The notes: generated by a model from the sequence alone, not told the origin. Counted from the first letter of the stretch, positions 1-6,521 are shown. The stretch is DNA of 6,626 nt from Anaerolinea thermophila (GCA_022729775.1 DZBA01000004.1:1-6626), one strand, 5' to 3'. Numbers and translations are program-made.

Positions 1-296
1 ACTCGCTGTTTGCGCAAGCCGTCCGCGAAAGCGGCTTGACGGTTGTGGATGAGGGGCTTTACAAGTTCAGCCCGCACGGCTTTACCTGCTTTTTGCTCCT
101 CGCAGAGTCCCATGCAAGTTTGCATGCCTGGCCCGAACATAACTACTGCGCCATTGATTTATTTACCTGCGCCCTGGTCAAGGATATGATGCCGCTCATC
201 ATGCGCATCAAAGAATCCTTCGGCGCGGATGATTTCGCGCTTCGCAAACTAGACCGCGAAGCGTCCATCGAAACGATGATGCCGATAGCGGTGTAA
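1..296 (+). CDS. speD: S-adenosylmethionine decarboxylase proenzyme (class 1b), 5' end missing
   Basis: The protein decarboxylates S-adenosylmethionine to the aminopropyl donor for spermidine synthesis, in the cytoplasm, using a pyruvoyl group made by self-cleavage. The reading frame is open from base 3 and gives 97 visible residues. The self-processing site LLAESH is present; its Ser (bases 108-110) would become the pyruvoyl group. Five residues after it is the processing His (ASLHAWPEH), and twenty residues after it is the Cys of DLFTC. From memory these spacings equal Ser63/His68/Cys83 of the Thermotoga maritima enzyme, so all three key residues are kept. By that alignment about 27 N-terminal residues lie before the window. 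The cleavage motif and short length point to the small prokaryotic class, not the larger E. coli type. The gene ends 2 nt before speE, which supports the call. A TTG at base 36 is in frame but internal. Confidence 0.95.
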   Translation, partial: SLFAQAVRESGLTVVDEGLYKFSPHGFTCFLLLAESHASLHAWPEHNYCAIDLFTCALVKDMMPLIMRIKESFGADDFALRKLDREASIETMMPIAV

Positions 297-298
297 CA

Positions 299-1126
299 AT
301 GAGTATTTGGTTTACAGAAGAATTGCATCCTTATTACCGTAAAGGGATTCGTGTCAAAAGAATCCTCGCGGATGAACAAACCCAATTCCAACATTTGCAA
401 TTTGTCGAGACGGAGTTCTTCGGCAATGCGATGATTCTCGATGGCATCATTCAACTCACCGAACGCGACAATATGGGCTATCACGAAATGATCGTCCATG
501 TACCGATGCTCGCGGTGGGAAAACCCAAGCGCGTGTTGATCGTCGGCGGGGGAGATGGCGGCTCGCTGCGCCAGGTCTTGCGATATCCGTCTGTGGAAGA
601 AGCCGTCGTCTGCGAATTGGATCAGCGCGTGGTGGATCTTTCCCGCGAATATTTCCGCGCTTCTTTTGGCGACCCGTGGTCTGATCCGCGCGCCAAGTTA
701 CTCGTCCGCGACGCGTTTGGCTTCCTCGAAGAAAACCCCGGACAATTCGATGTCATCATCTCTGACACCACCGACCCAATCGGCATGGCAGAGCGTTTGT
801 TTTCAGATGAGTTCTACAAACTCATGGTACGCGCCTTGACGCCCGGCGGCGCGGCTTCCACTCAATGCGAACAGCCCTTCTTCGATACTGAGTTGATTAA
901 ACAGATTTATAAATCCGCGCAGGCGTTGACCAAAAATCCCGCGTATTATTATGCCAATATCCCCACCTACCCCGGCGGCGGAATTGGTTTCATGTACGTT
1001 TCCGATACGCCCTGGGAGAATGGCTTGAAGATGCCCTATCCCCCCGGCGAGAATCAATACCTGAACCCGGAAATTCACAAAGCGGCATTTGCCCTGCCGG
1101 AGTTTTTTAGGAAAGAGATGAAATAA
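299..1126 (+). CDS. speE: Spermidine synthase (polyamine aminopropyltransferase)
   Basis: This cytoplasmic enzyme transfers the aminopropyl group of decarboxylated AdoMet to putrescine, giving spermidine and methylthioadenosine. At 275 aa it has normal family length. A small N-terminal beta domain (about 1-65) contains the LDGIIQLTERD and YHEM motifs. The Rossmann domain follows, with the nucleotide loop GGGDGG at 83-88, the acidic residue after strand 2 in CELD (105-108), and the catalytic DTTDP at 156-160 (D156, D159). IPTYPGGGIGFM (221-232) and the C-terminal HKAAFALPEFFRK resemble, from memory, eukaryotic spermidine synthases. The usual GPAE after DTTDP reads GMAE, a small change in the gate loop. 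The ATG is 2 nt after the speD stop with no good ribosome site, so translation is probably coupled to speD. Exact amine preference cannot be told from sequence alone. Confidence 0.95.
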   Translation: MSIWFTEELHPYYRKGIRVKRILADEQTQFQHLQFVETEFFGNAMILDGIIQLTERDNMGYHEMIVHVPMLAVGKPKRVLIVGGGDGGSLRQVLRYPSVEEAVVCELDQRVVDLSREYFRASFGDPWSDPRAKLLVRDAFGFLEENPGQFDVIISDTTDPIGMAERLFSDEFYKLMVRALTPGGAASTQCEQPFFDTELIKQIYKSAQALTKNPAYYYANIPTYPGGGIGFMYVSDTPWENGLKMPYPPGENQYLNPEIHKAAFALPEFFRKEMK

Positions 1127-1132
1127 TAAGCG

Positions 1133-1202
1133 ACCTTACGCGAAACGTTCCGAAGGTTTCTTCGTGAAGCGCGGTTGATGCGCTCAAACCTTCGGAACGT
1201 TT
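1133..1202. repeat. Perfect 17-bp palindrome with structured interior, 3' of speE
   Basis: Arms 1143-1159 (AAACGTTCCGAAGGTTT) and 1186-1202 are exact reverse complements. CCTTA just upstream (1134-1138) can also pair with TAAGG just downstream if CGCG is bulged out. The 26-nt interior has two further small hairpins, CTT/AAG at 1160-1169 and GCGC/GCGC at 1169-1183, giving a branched shape. It begins 6 nt after the speE stop with ACCTTACGC, a 9-mer also found just after livM. No U-tract follows, so it is more like a dispersed palindromic repeat or an mRNA 3'-end stabiliser than a terminator. Confidence 0.75.
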
Positions 1203-1211
1203 AAGGAATAG

Positions 1212-1241
1212 AAAAGCGGGTTGTGTTTGCAATCCGCTTTT
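1212..1241 (+). terminator. Rho-independent terminator of the speDE operon
   Basis: The stem AAAAGCGGGTTG (1212-1223) pairs with CAATCCGCTTTT (1230-1241) over 12 positions with one G-U pair, around the 6-nt loop TGTTTG. The 3' arm runs into CTTTTATGTTT, a short imperfect T-rich tract. The A-run on the 5' side would serve as a U-run on the other strand, so it may work in both directions. It sits 85 nt after the speE stop, before any sign of the next operon. Confidence 0.8.
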
Positions 1242-1272
1242 ATGTTTAATTTCACAAGCAAAGAAAGATAAA

Positions 1273-1280
1273 ATGCAAAT
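1273..1280. repeat. Left copy of 8-bp direct repeat ATGCAAAT (probable target-site duplication)
   Basis: ATGCAAAT directly abuts the left end of the MITE-like element and occurs again directly after its right end. Coordinates here may be off by one base. Confidence 0.55.
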
Positions 1281-1431
1281 GGCTCATTGGGAATTGCCGT
1301 GATTAAAAACCATTTGGACACGGATGCGACGGATTACGCGGACAAAACACGGATTTTTTGGGAAAAAATCCGCTCGATTCCGTCGAATCCGTGTAGTCCG
1401 TGTACCAAATCACGGCAAATCCCAGAGAACC
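1281..1431. mobile_element. MITE-like element with terminal inverted repeats, about 150 bp
   Basis: The ends are inverted repeats of about 24 bp with roughly 20 matches. The left end begins GGCTCATTGGGAATTGCCG; the right end, read in reverse complement, begins GGTTCTCTGGGATTTGCCG. The similarity continues inward imperfectly as arms rich in ACGGAT/ATCCGT, and closes in a perfect 10-bp stem CGGATTTTTT/AAAAAATCCG around GGG (about 1350-1372). The whole unit can therefore fold into one long hairpin. It is flanked by ATGCAAAT on both sides. It has no believable gene. This fits a non-autonomous miniature transposable element; a long dispersed intergenic palindrome without mobility is the alternative. 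The left boundary is uncertain by one base. Confidence 0.65.
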
Positions 1432-1439
1432 ATGCAAAT
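1432..1439. repeat. Right copy of 8-bp direct repeat ATGCAAAT (probable target-site duplication)
   Basis: This is identical to the copy before the element and directly abuts the right inverted repeat, as expected for a target-site duplication of a recent insertion. Confidence 0.55.
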
Positions 1440-1442
1440 TCA

Positions 1443-1472
1443 TTGCCTAATTTCAAATGCATGTGCTAAAAT
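1443..1472 (+). promoter_or_regulatory. Candidate sigma-70 promoter of the transporter operon (extended -10)
   Basis: The -35 box TTGCCT (1443-1448, 4 of 6) is followed after 18 bp by the -10 box TAAAAT (1467-1472, 5 of 6). TGC just before the -10 makes it an extended -10 site. Transcription would start near 1479, about 140 nt before the first gene. It is the best match between the terminator and the gene, and lies only 4 nt beyond the right copy of ATGCAAAT. This is inferred from consensus only. Confidence 0.5.
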
Positions 1473-1617
1473 CCAGCAACTTTTTAACGAGTTTATTGTT
1501 ATACGTAGGGTAGAGAGTCATCGCGTGTTTGTAGCAAGTGTTTCAGGTCTCACAAGTTAATATTGTCCTCCCGTCAATCTCGTATTCGTCACTGCCACTT
1601 TCATTTAAGGAGTTGCT
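1473..1617 (+). other. Untranslated leader of the transporter operon
   Basis: This stretch lies between the candidate promoter and the livG-type start. I found no strong hairpin, terminator, known riboswitch core or leader peptide in it, only weak short complementary stretches. It ends in the AAGGAG ribosome site. Its length leaves room for regulation, but nothing in the bases shows it. Confidence 0.4.
1607..1612 (+). promoter_or_regulatory. Strong ribosome binding site for the livG-type gene
   Basis: AAGGAG ends 5 nt before ATG 1618. It fixes the start there, giving an N-terminal extension of about 20 residues before the ABC domain. Confidence 0.85.
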
Positions 1618-2490
1618 ATGTTGCGTGGATTTACCAGCGAACTAAACAGCAGTCGTTTGAAAGCAGGTGAAACTCAATTGAAGGTTGATAACATCCAACT
1701 TAACTTTGGCGGTTTAACTGCCTTGTTGGATGTTAGTCTTGAGGTGCGCCAGAGTGAAATTCTCGCCATCATTGGTCCCAATGGCGCGGGCAAAACTAGC
1801 TTGTTGAATTGCATTAGTGGGTTATATCATCCGCAAAAAGGGAAGATTTCTTTTTTCAAATCAGATGAAAAAGGTGGCGCGACCGAGCAAGAGGTCACGC
1901 GGATGCGTCCGCATCAGATCGCGCAGCTGGGCATCGCGCGTTCGTTTCAAAACATCGAGCTGTTTCGTCACATGACCGTATTGGACAATTTGCTGTCAGG
2001 TTGTCACATTCACATGAAGAGCGGTCTGCTGGCGAGCATGGTCTATTTGGGAGCCGCGCAGCGCGAGCAAATCAAGTTCCGCCAATTTGTGGAAGATATC
2101 ATTGACCTGCTGGAAATCGAAGCGCACCGCAGCAAAACCGTTGGGTCGCTTTCGTATGGCTTGCAGAAGCGCGTCGAAATGGGACGCGCGCTGGCAATGC
2201 GTCCCTCCATCCTGTTGTTAGATGAGCCGATGGCGGGCATGAACTCGGAAGAAAAAGAAGACATGGCGCGCTTCATTCTTGATATTAATGAAGAGCATGG
2301 CGTGACGACGATTTTGATCGAGCATGACATGGGCGTGGTGATGGATATTAGCGATCGCATCGTGGTCTTGAATTTTGGGCAAAAAATTGGCGAAGGCACA
2401 CCCCAAGAAGTGCATAATAACCCTGCGGTGGTACAGGCGTACCTCGGTGAGAACCGCGTTCATTTGCCGAACCAGTTGCCGGAGAATTAA
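1618..2490 (+). CDS. livG: ABC transporter ATPase, branched-chain amino acid type (LivG family)
   Basis: This is a cytoplasmic ATPase that would power the LivH/LivM permease. Of its 290 aa, about 20 at the N terminus precede the ABC domain. Visible motifs are Walker A GPNGAGKT (53-60), the Q-loop Gln in RSFQNIELF (Q111), the signature LSYGLQ (178-183), Walker B ILLLDEP with catalytic E203, and the H-loop His in IEHDM (H236). The motifs suggest an active ATPase. The helical region between Q-loop and signature is long, as in LivG. The signature position that is Gln in LSGGQ is Leu (L182), and DEPMAGMNSEEKEDMARFI follows; from memory this resembles ATPases encoded beside acyl-CoA ligases rather than classic leucine transporters. 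It is the first gene of the operon, 2 nt before the ligase. The transporter class is sure; the solute is not. Confidence 0.92.
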   Translation: MLRGFTSELNSSRLKAGETQLKVDNIQLNFGGLTALLDVSLEVRQSEILAIIGPNGAGKTSLLNCISGLYHPQKGKISFFKSDEKGGATEQEVTRMRPHQIAQLGIARSFQNIELFRHMTVLDNLLSGCHIHMKSGLLASMVYLGAAQREQIKFRQFVEDIIDLLEIEAHRSKTVGSLSYGLQKRVEMGRALAMRPSILLLDEPMAGMNSEEKEDMARFILDINEEHGVTTILIEHDMGVVMDISDRIVVLNFGQKIGEGTPQEVHNNPAVVQAYLGENRVHLPNQLPEN

Positions 2491-2492
2491 TT

Positions 2493-4388
2493 ATGTCAGA
2501 GACATTACCCCAATTTCTTTTTGAACACGCAAAAACCAGCCCCAATAAAATTGCCCTGCGCGAGCGCAACTATGGCATCTGGCAGGCAATTAGCTGGAAG
2601 CAGTACGCGGAACATGTCAAGTATTTTTCTTTGGGACTCGTCAGTCTCGGCTTGAAACCGGAAGAGACCATTGCCATCATCGGCGATAACCGTCCAGAGT
2701 GGGTGATTTCGGAACTCGCTGCGCAGTCTGCGGGCGCAAAGTCCATTGGCATTTATCAAGATTCTGTCGTCAGCGAAATGGTGTATATCTTCAACCATGC
2801 GGATGTTTCATTTATTGTGGTCGAAGATCAAGAGCAGGTGGATAAGATTATCGAGATGCGCCCTGAGTTGAAAAATGTCCGCAAGGTGATTTATTACGAC
2901 CCCAAGGGGTTGCGGAATTATAAAGAAGACTTCCTGCTTTTCTTCCCCGATGTGGAAGAACTTGGGCGCGCTTATGAAAAGGAAAACCCCGGCTGGTTCG
3001 AGAAAAAACTCGCGGAAGGGAAATCCAGTGACCTCGCGATTCTTTCCACCACCTCGGGGACAACCGGCAATCCCAAACTGGCGATGCTCACGCACAAATC
3101 CATGATTAGCATGGGACATAACTTGATGTCGGTTGACCCGCTGGTCGCCACTGATGAATTTGTCTCCTTCCTGCCGCTCGCGTGGATTGGCGAACAAATG
3201 ATGTGTATGTCCTGCGGATTGCAAATTGGGTATACGGTGAACTTCCCCGAAGAACCGGAAACGGTGCAGCATGACATCCGTGAAATTGGTCCGAAGGTGA
3301 TGTTCAGCCCGCCGCGCATCTGGGAAAATTTCGTCAGTCAGGTGCAGGTGAAAATCGAAGACAGCACGCGCCTGAAAAAAGGGATGTACAACTGGGCGAT
3401 GGGCGTCGGTTATCAAATGGCAGATACGCGCTTCCATAAAAAGTCCCCGTCCGCCTGGTTGAAATTTATCTACTTCCTCGCCGATTGGACGGTCTTTAAG
3501 GAAATCAAAGACCATCTTGGATTGCGGCATTTGAAACGCGCGTATACCGGCGGCGCGGCTTTAGGTCCCGATGTGTTCCGCTTTTTCCACGCGATGGGCG
3601 TCAATTTAAAACAAATCTACGGGCAGACCGAAATCAATGGGATCGCGGTGGTTCACCGCGACGGCGATATCAAATTCCAAAGCGTCGGCGTGCCGATTCC
3701 TGAAACCGAAGTAAAAATTGCGGAAAACGGCGAAATCTTGATGAAGTCCCCGGCGTTGATGGAAGGCTATTACCGCAACCCCGAAGCCACAGCCGAGACG
3801 TTGATTGACGGTTGGTTACATTCGGGCGATGCCGGCTATCAAGATGAAACTGGACATCTCATCGTCATTGACCGCGCCAAAGATGTGATGACCTTGCACG
3901 ATGGCACAAAGTTCAGTCCGCAGTTTATCGAGAATAAACTCAAGTTCAGCCAATATATTAAAGAAGCGGTTGTGTTTGGCGGTGATTGGCCCTTCGTCAC
4001 GGCGTTTGTCAACATTGACTTTGCCAACGTCGGCAAATGGGCAGAGAATAACCAGATTGCATATACCACCTATACCGACCTCGCGCAGAAGCCGCCCGTG
4101 TATCAACTGGTGCGGAAATTTGTCGAAACCGCCAACGCGGAACTTCCGTCTGCGGCGCGCATCAAGCGCTTTGTGCTGCTGCATAAAGAATTGGATGCGG
4201 ACGACGCGGAACTAACCCGCACGCGCAAAGTCCGCCGCAAGTTGGTGGCGCAGCGTTACGAAGATATTATCAACGGGCTGTACAGCGAAAACCCGCATGT
4301 GGATATTGAAACCGTCATCACCTATCAAGATGGACGCACCGCAAAACTTCAAACCCGTTTAGCGATTGAGAACTTGGAGACAACCTAA
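2493..4388 (+). CDS. AMP-forming long-chain acyl-CoA ligase (FadD/FAA1-like) within a transporter operon
   Basis: Enzymes of this family activate a carboxylic acid with ATP to an acyl-adenylate and then load it onto CoA. The 631-aa length fits the large long-chain group (COG1022-like). Motifs in order are the phosphate loop STTSGTTGNPK (185-195), FSPPRIWE (271-278), YGQTE (376-380), WLHSGD (441-446, D446 binds the ribose), the hinge DRAKD (460-464), and a C-terminal LTRTRKVRRK whose K579 is the likely catalytic Lys. All key residues are present. The hinge segment VMTLHDGTKFSPQFIE differs from the usual GRKKE...GGKNVAPQPIE type and suggests a distinct subfamily. There is no signal peptide, so it is cytoplasmic or membrane-associated. 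The start has GGAGA upstream (2481-2485). The stop overlaps the livH start as TAATG, so co-translation with the permease is likely. Substrate chain or ring type cannot be told. Confidence 0.92.
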   Translation: MSETLPQFLFEHAKTSPNKIALRERNYGIWQAISWKQYAEHVKYFSLGLVSLGLKPEETIAIIGDNRPEWVISELAAQSAGAKSIGIYQDSVVSEMVYIFNHADVSFIVVEDQEQVDKIIEMRPELKNVRKVIYYDPKGLRNYKEDFLLFFPDVEELGRAYEKENPGWFEKKLAEGKSSDLAILSTTSGTTGNPKLAMLTHKSMISMGHNLMSVDPLVATDEFVSFLPLAWIGEQMMCMSCGLQIGYTVNFPEEPETVQHDIREIGPKVMFSPPRIWENFVSQVQVKIEDSTRLKKGMYNWAMGVGYQMADTRFHKKSPSAWLKFIYFLADWTVFKEIKDHLGLRHLKRAYTGGAALGPDVFRFFHAMGVNLKQIYGQTEINGIAVVHRDGDIKFQSVGVPIPETEVKIAENGEILMKSPALMEGYYRNPEATAETLIDGWLHSGDAGYQDETGHLIVIDRAKDVMTLHDGTKFSPQFIENKLKFSQYIKEAVVFGGDWPFVTAFVNIDFANVGKWAENNQIAYTTYTDLAQKPPVYQLVRKFVETANAELPSAARIKRFVLLHKELDADDAELTRTRKVRRKLVAQRYEDIINGLYSENPHVDIETVITYQDGRTAKLQTRLAIENLETT

Positions 4389-5260
4389 TGCCGCTCTTCA
4401 TTCAACTCACACTCACAGGCTTGACCAATGGCGCAATCCTCGCGCTTGCCGCGCTGGGCTTCGTGTTGATTTACAAATCCAGCGACGTGATTAACTTTGC
4501 GCAAGGTGAATTTCTTTTGATTGGCGCGTATGTCATCTTTGGGCTGGTCGCGCAGTTTGGAGTTGCCTGGCCCCTCGGAATGATTCTCACCGTTTTGATT
4601 GCCGTCGCGCTTGGTATTGCCGTCGAAAGATTGGTGCTGCGCCCGATGATTGGCGAGCCGATTATTTCCGTCATTATGGTCACGATTGGTTTGGCAAGTT
4701 TGCTCAAAGCCATTGTCGGCGCAATTTGGGGAACCATTCCGCAGGCTTTCCCTGCTTTCATTCCTTCCGCGCCGGTGAAGATTTTGGGCGCGTCGGTTGG
4801 CGAAGACCGTTTGTGGGCGTTTGTAATTGCGATTGCCATGCTTGGCTTGTTCAATATTTTCTTCACCCGCTCGCGCGAAGGAATTGCCATGCGCGCCGTT
4901 GCGGATGACCAGCAAGCCGCGCTCAGCATGGGCATCAGCGTCAAGAGAATCTTTGCGTGGGCGTGGTCTATCGCGGCGGTGACGGCTTCGCTGGGCGGGA
5001 TGCTCGTTGCGAATATCGTCGGCGTCAGCGGAGAACTCGCGGGCTTTGGTCTGCGCGTCTTCCCGGTGGTCATCCTCGGCGGGTTGGATTCCATCCCCGG
5101 CGCCATCATCGGCGGAATTATCATCGGCTTGCTCGAATCTTATACGGGCGGTTACATCGGCGAAGGTTTGAATCAAGTGCTGCCCTTCGTGGTGTTGATT
5201 GTGATTTTGATGGTGCGTCCGTATGGTTTGTTCGGACAGGAAATTATCGAGCGCGTTTAG
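4388..5260 (+). CDS. livH: ABC transporter permease, LivH family
   Basis: This inner-membrane permease would pair with LivM to form the channel. It is 290 aa, the usual LivH length, and almost wholly hydrophobic with about eight possible membrane segments. The N-terminal family pattern NGAILALAALGFVLIYKSSD runs on into NFAQGEF (14-42). The cytoplasmic ATPase-contact loop is REGIAMRAVADDQQAALSMG (163-182). The late motifs VILGGLDSIPGAIIGG (228-243) and VRPYGLFG (276-283) are typical. The ATG shares one base with the ligase stop (TAATG), and GGAGA at 4376-4380 lies inside the ligase gene, showing tight translational coupling. The opposite strand is open over the whole gene, but this looks like a composition effect. 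Confidence 0.94.
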   Translation: MPLFIQLTLTGLTNGAILALAALGFVLIYKSSDVINFAQGEFLLIGAYVIFGLVAQFGVAWPLGMILTVLIAVALGIAVERLVLRPMIGEPIISVIMVTIGLASLLKAIVGAIWGTIPQAFPAFIPSAPVKILGASVGEDRLWAFVIAIAMLGLFNIFFTRSREGIAMRAVADDQQAALSMGISVKRIFAWAWSIAAVTASLGGMLVANIVGVSGELAGFGLRVFPVVILGGLDSIPGAIIGGIIIGLLESYTGGYIGEGLNQVLPFVVLIVILMVRPYGLFGQEIIERV

Positions 5261-5286
5261 TCGTATCGTCAAGTAGTCGAATAGAT

Positions 5287-5293
5287 AAAAGGA
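5287..5293 (+). promoter_or_regulatory. Ribosome binding site deciding the livM start
   Basis: AAAAGGA lies 6 nt before ATG 5300. The other in-frame ATG at 5339 has no comparable site, so the upstream start is preferred, although its 13 extra residues are not conserved family sequence as far as I can judge. Confidence 0.7.
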
Positions 5294-5299
5294 CTCATT

Positions 5300-6343
5300 A
5301 TGATTTCAGGTATTTTCCACAGCAGGTACGAAGATGATATGGCATTGCGCCGCACGCACGCGCAGAAAATCCGCCTTGTGATTTTGGTCATCGCTTTCAT
5401 TACGTTTCCTTTCTTCGCGGATCGTTACTCCCTCACGTTGGCGAATCAAGTTGGGATTGCGGTCATCGGCGCGATTGGGTTAAACATCCTCGTCGGTTAT
5501 ACGGGACAAATCAGCTTGGGGCAGGGCGGCTTTATGGCGGTCGGCGCGTACGCGGCGGGTTTGCTCACGTTACATTTTGGAATGCCCTGGTGGGCGTCTA
5601 CTTTGATTGCGTGTTTGTTTACCGCGTTGGTCGGCGTGCTGTTTGGAATTCCCTCCCTGCGTTTGAAGGGACTCTACCTTGCCATCGCCACGCTTTCCGC
5701 GCAAGTAATTATCTTATGGGTAGTGACTCACTGGACGGCTGTCACGGGCGGTAATGACGCGCTTGTTGTGCCATCCCCGACCATGTTTGGAATCAAACTC
5801 AATAAGGATTTTAATTTTTATTGGGTGGTGTGGAGCATTGCGCTCATCGCCACGCTGTTGACCGTGAATCTATTCCGCACGCGGTTTGGACGCGCGTTCA
5901 TCGCCATCCGCGACCAGGATATTGCGGCATCGGTCATGGGCGTGGATTTGTTCAAATATAAATTGCTTTCGTTTGCCATTTCCTCGTTTTGGGTTGGGAT
6001 GGCGGGCGCGTTGACCGCGCACTATCGCAGTATTGTGACGTGGGAACGCTTCACAGTGGATGTCTCGGTTTTATACCTTGCGATGATTATCATCGGCGGG
6101 CTGGGATCGGTCACCGGTTCATATCTCGGCGCGACCTTTATGACCCTGCTCCCGGTTTTGCTCACCAACTTGGGGCGCGCTACTAAAGATACCTTTCCAA
6201 TTATGGAAACCATCCTGCCGTTTCTCCAGCAGGGCGTGTTTGGTTTGGTTATTATTCTATTTCTGATTTTTGAGCCAGAGGGTTTGAATAAAATGTGGAA
6301 GAACGCAAAAGATTACTTTAGGCTGTGGCCCTTTAGTTACTAA
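5300..6343 (+). CDS. livM: ABC transporter permease, LivM family
   Basis: This is the second membrane subunit of the transporter, 347 aa, with about eight to ten hydrophobic segments beginning near residue 25. Family motifs are GYTGQISLGQGGFMAVGAYA (66-85), TGGNDAL (149-155), the ATPase-contact loop GRAFIAIRDQDIAASVMGVD (197-216), IIGGLGSVTGSYLGA (264-278) and the terminal FEPEGL (324-329). LivM proteins often have TGG followed by a small or polar residue and G; here it is NDA. The gap after livH is 39 nt, the largest within the permease block, and has its own ribosome site. The C-terminal tail (about 330-347) is basic and aromatic, likely cytoplasmic. The gene is followed by a palindromic repeat and then a lipoprotein start, so it ends the gapless part of the operon. 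Confidence 0.93.
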   Translation: MISGIFHSRYEDDMALRRTHAQKIRLVILVIAFITFPFFADRYSLTLANQVGIAVIGAIGLNILVGYTGQISLGQGGFMAVGAYAAGLLTLHFGMPWWASTLIACLFTALVGVLFGIPSLRLKGLYLAIATLSAQVIILWVVTHWTAVTGGNDALVVPSPTMFGIKLNKDFNFYWVVWSIALIATLLTVNLFRTRFGRAFIAIRDQDIAASVMGVDLFKYKLLSFAISSFWVGMAGALTAHYRSIVTWERFTVDVSVLYLAMIIIGGLGSVTGSYLGATFMTLLPVLLTNLGRATKDTFPIMETILPFLQQGVFGLVIILFLIFEPEGLNKMWKNAKDYFRLWPFSY

Positions 6344-6346
6344 CTC

Positions 6347-6428
6347 ACCTTACGCAGTGTCATTTCGAGCGAAGCGAGAAATCTTGTCTTGCCGTAAAAG
6401 ATTTCTCCTCGCTACGCTCGTCGAAAAA
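6347..6428. repeat. Imperfect long palindrome between livM and the lipoprotein gene
   Basis: Arm 6362-6385 (with GAGCGAAGCGAG) pairs with 6398-6426 (with CTCGCTACGCTC). The fold has about 23 pairs, one A-A mismatch and two 3-nt bulges on the 3' arm (6405-6407, 6419-6421), around a 12-nt loop. It starts 3 nt after the livM stop with ACCTTACGC, the same 9-mer as the palindrome after speE. The type (CATTTCGAGCGAAGCGAG) resembles dispersed palindromic repeats I recall from several phyla. The 3' arm ends in CGAAAAATG, not a T-run, so it is not a classic terminator. Confidence 0.7.
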
Positions 6429-6515
6429 TGCAAAAGTTTCAATATAGGAGGCGCCTGACAGAGAAGATTGACCGTTTACTTTTGTGACCGACTCGATATT
6501 TCATAACCAACTATT

Positions 6516-6521
6516 AAGGAG
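6516..6521 (+). promoter_or_regulatory. Ribosome binding site of the lipoprotein gene
   Basis: AAGGAG lies 10 nt before ATG 6532, a good match with slightly long spacing. It supports this ATG as the real start. Confidence 0.75.

Noticed and set aside
1143..1202. The palindrome after speE as a terminator
   Set aside because: No T-run follows it, and a much better terminator lies at 1212-1241.
1320..1405. Repeated ACGGAT/ATCCGT units as a CRISPR-like array
   Set aside because: The units are short, irregularly spaced and arranged as inverted arms of one hairpin, with no spacer pattern.
1287..1560. Two overlapping small plus-strand frames in the intergenic region
   Set aside because: They run across the MITE-like hairpin; their sequence is explained by its repeats, and neither has a ribosome site.
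2808..3530. A 240-codon minus-strand frame within the ligase gene
   Set aside because: It lies wholly inside a well-supported gene, shows no recognisable motif and has no credible start context.
4385..5272. A 295-codon open frame on the minus strand covering all of livH
   Set aside because: It mirrors a certain membrane protein gene. Its product is extremely rich in Asn, Asp, Arg and His with no domain, as expected from the complement of hydrophobic codons.
6468..6500. Possible promoter TTGACC...GATATT before the lipoprotein gene
   Set aside because: The spacer is 21 bp and the -10 box is poor. It is too weak to list as a feature.
6446..6506. TAGGAGG followed by a 12-codon TTG frame, a possible leader peptide before the lipoprotein
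   Set aside because: The spacing of about 16 nt is too long, the start is weak, and the peptide has no run of regulatory codons.
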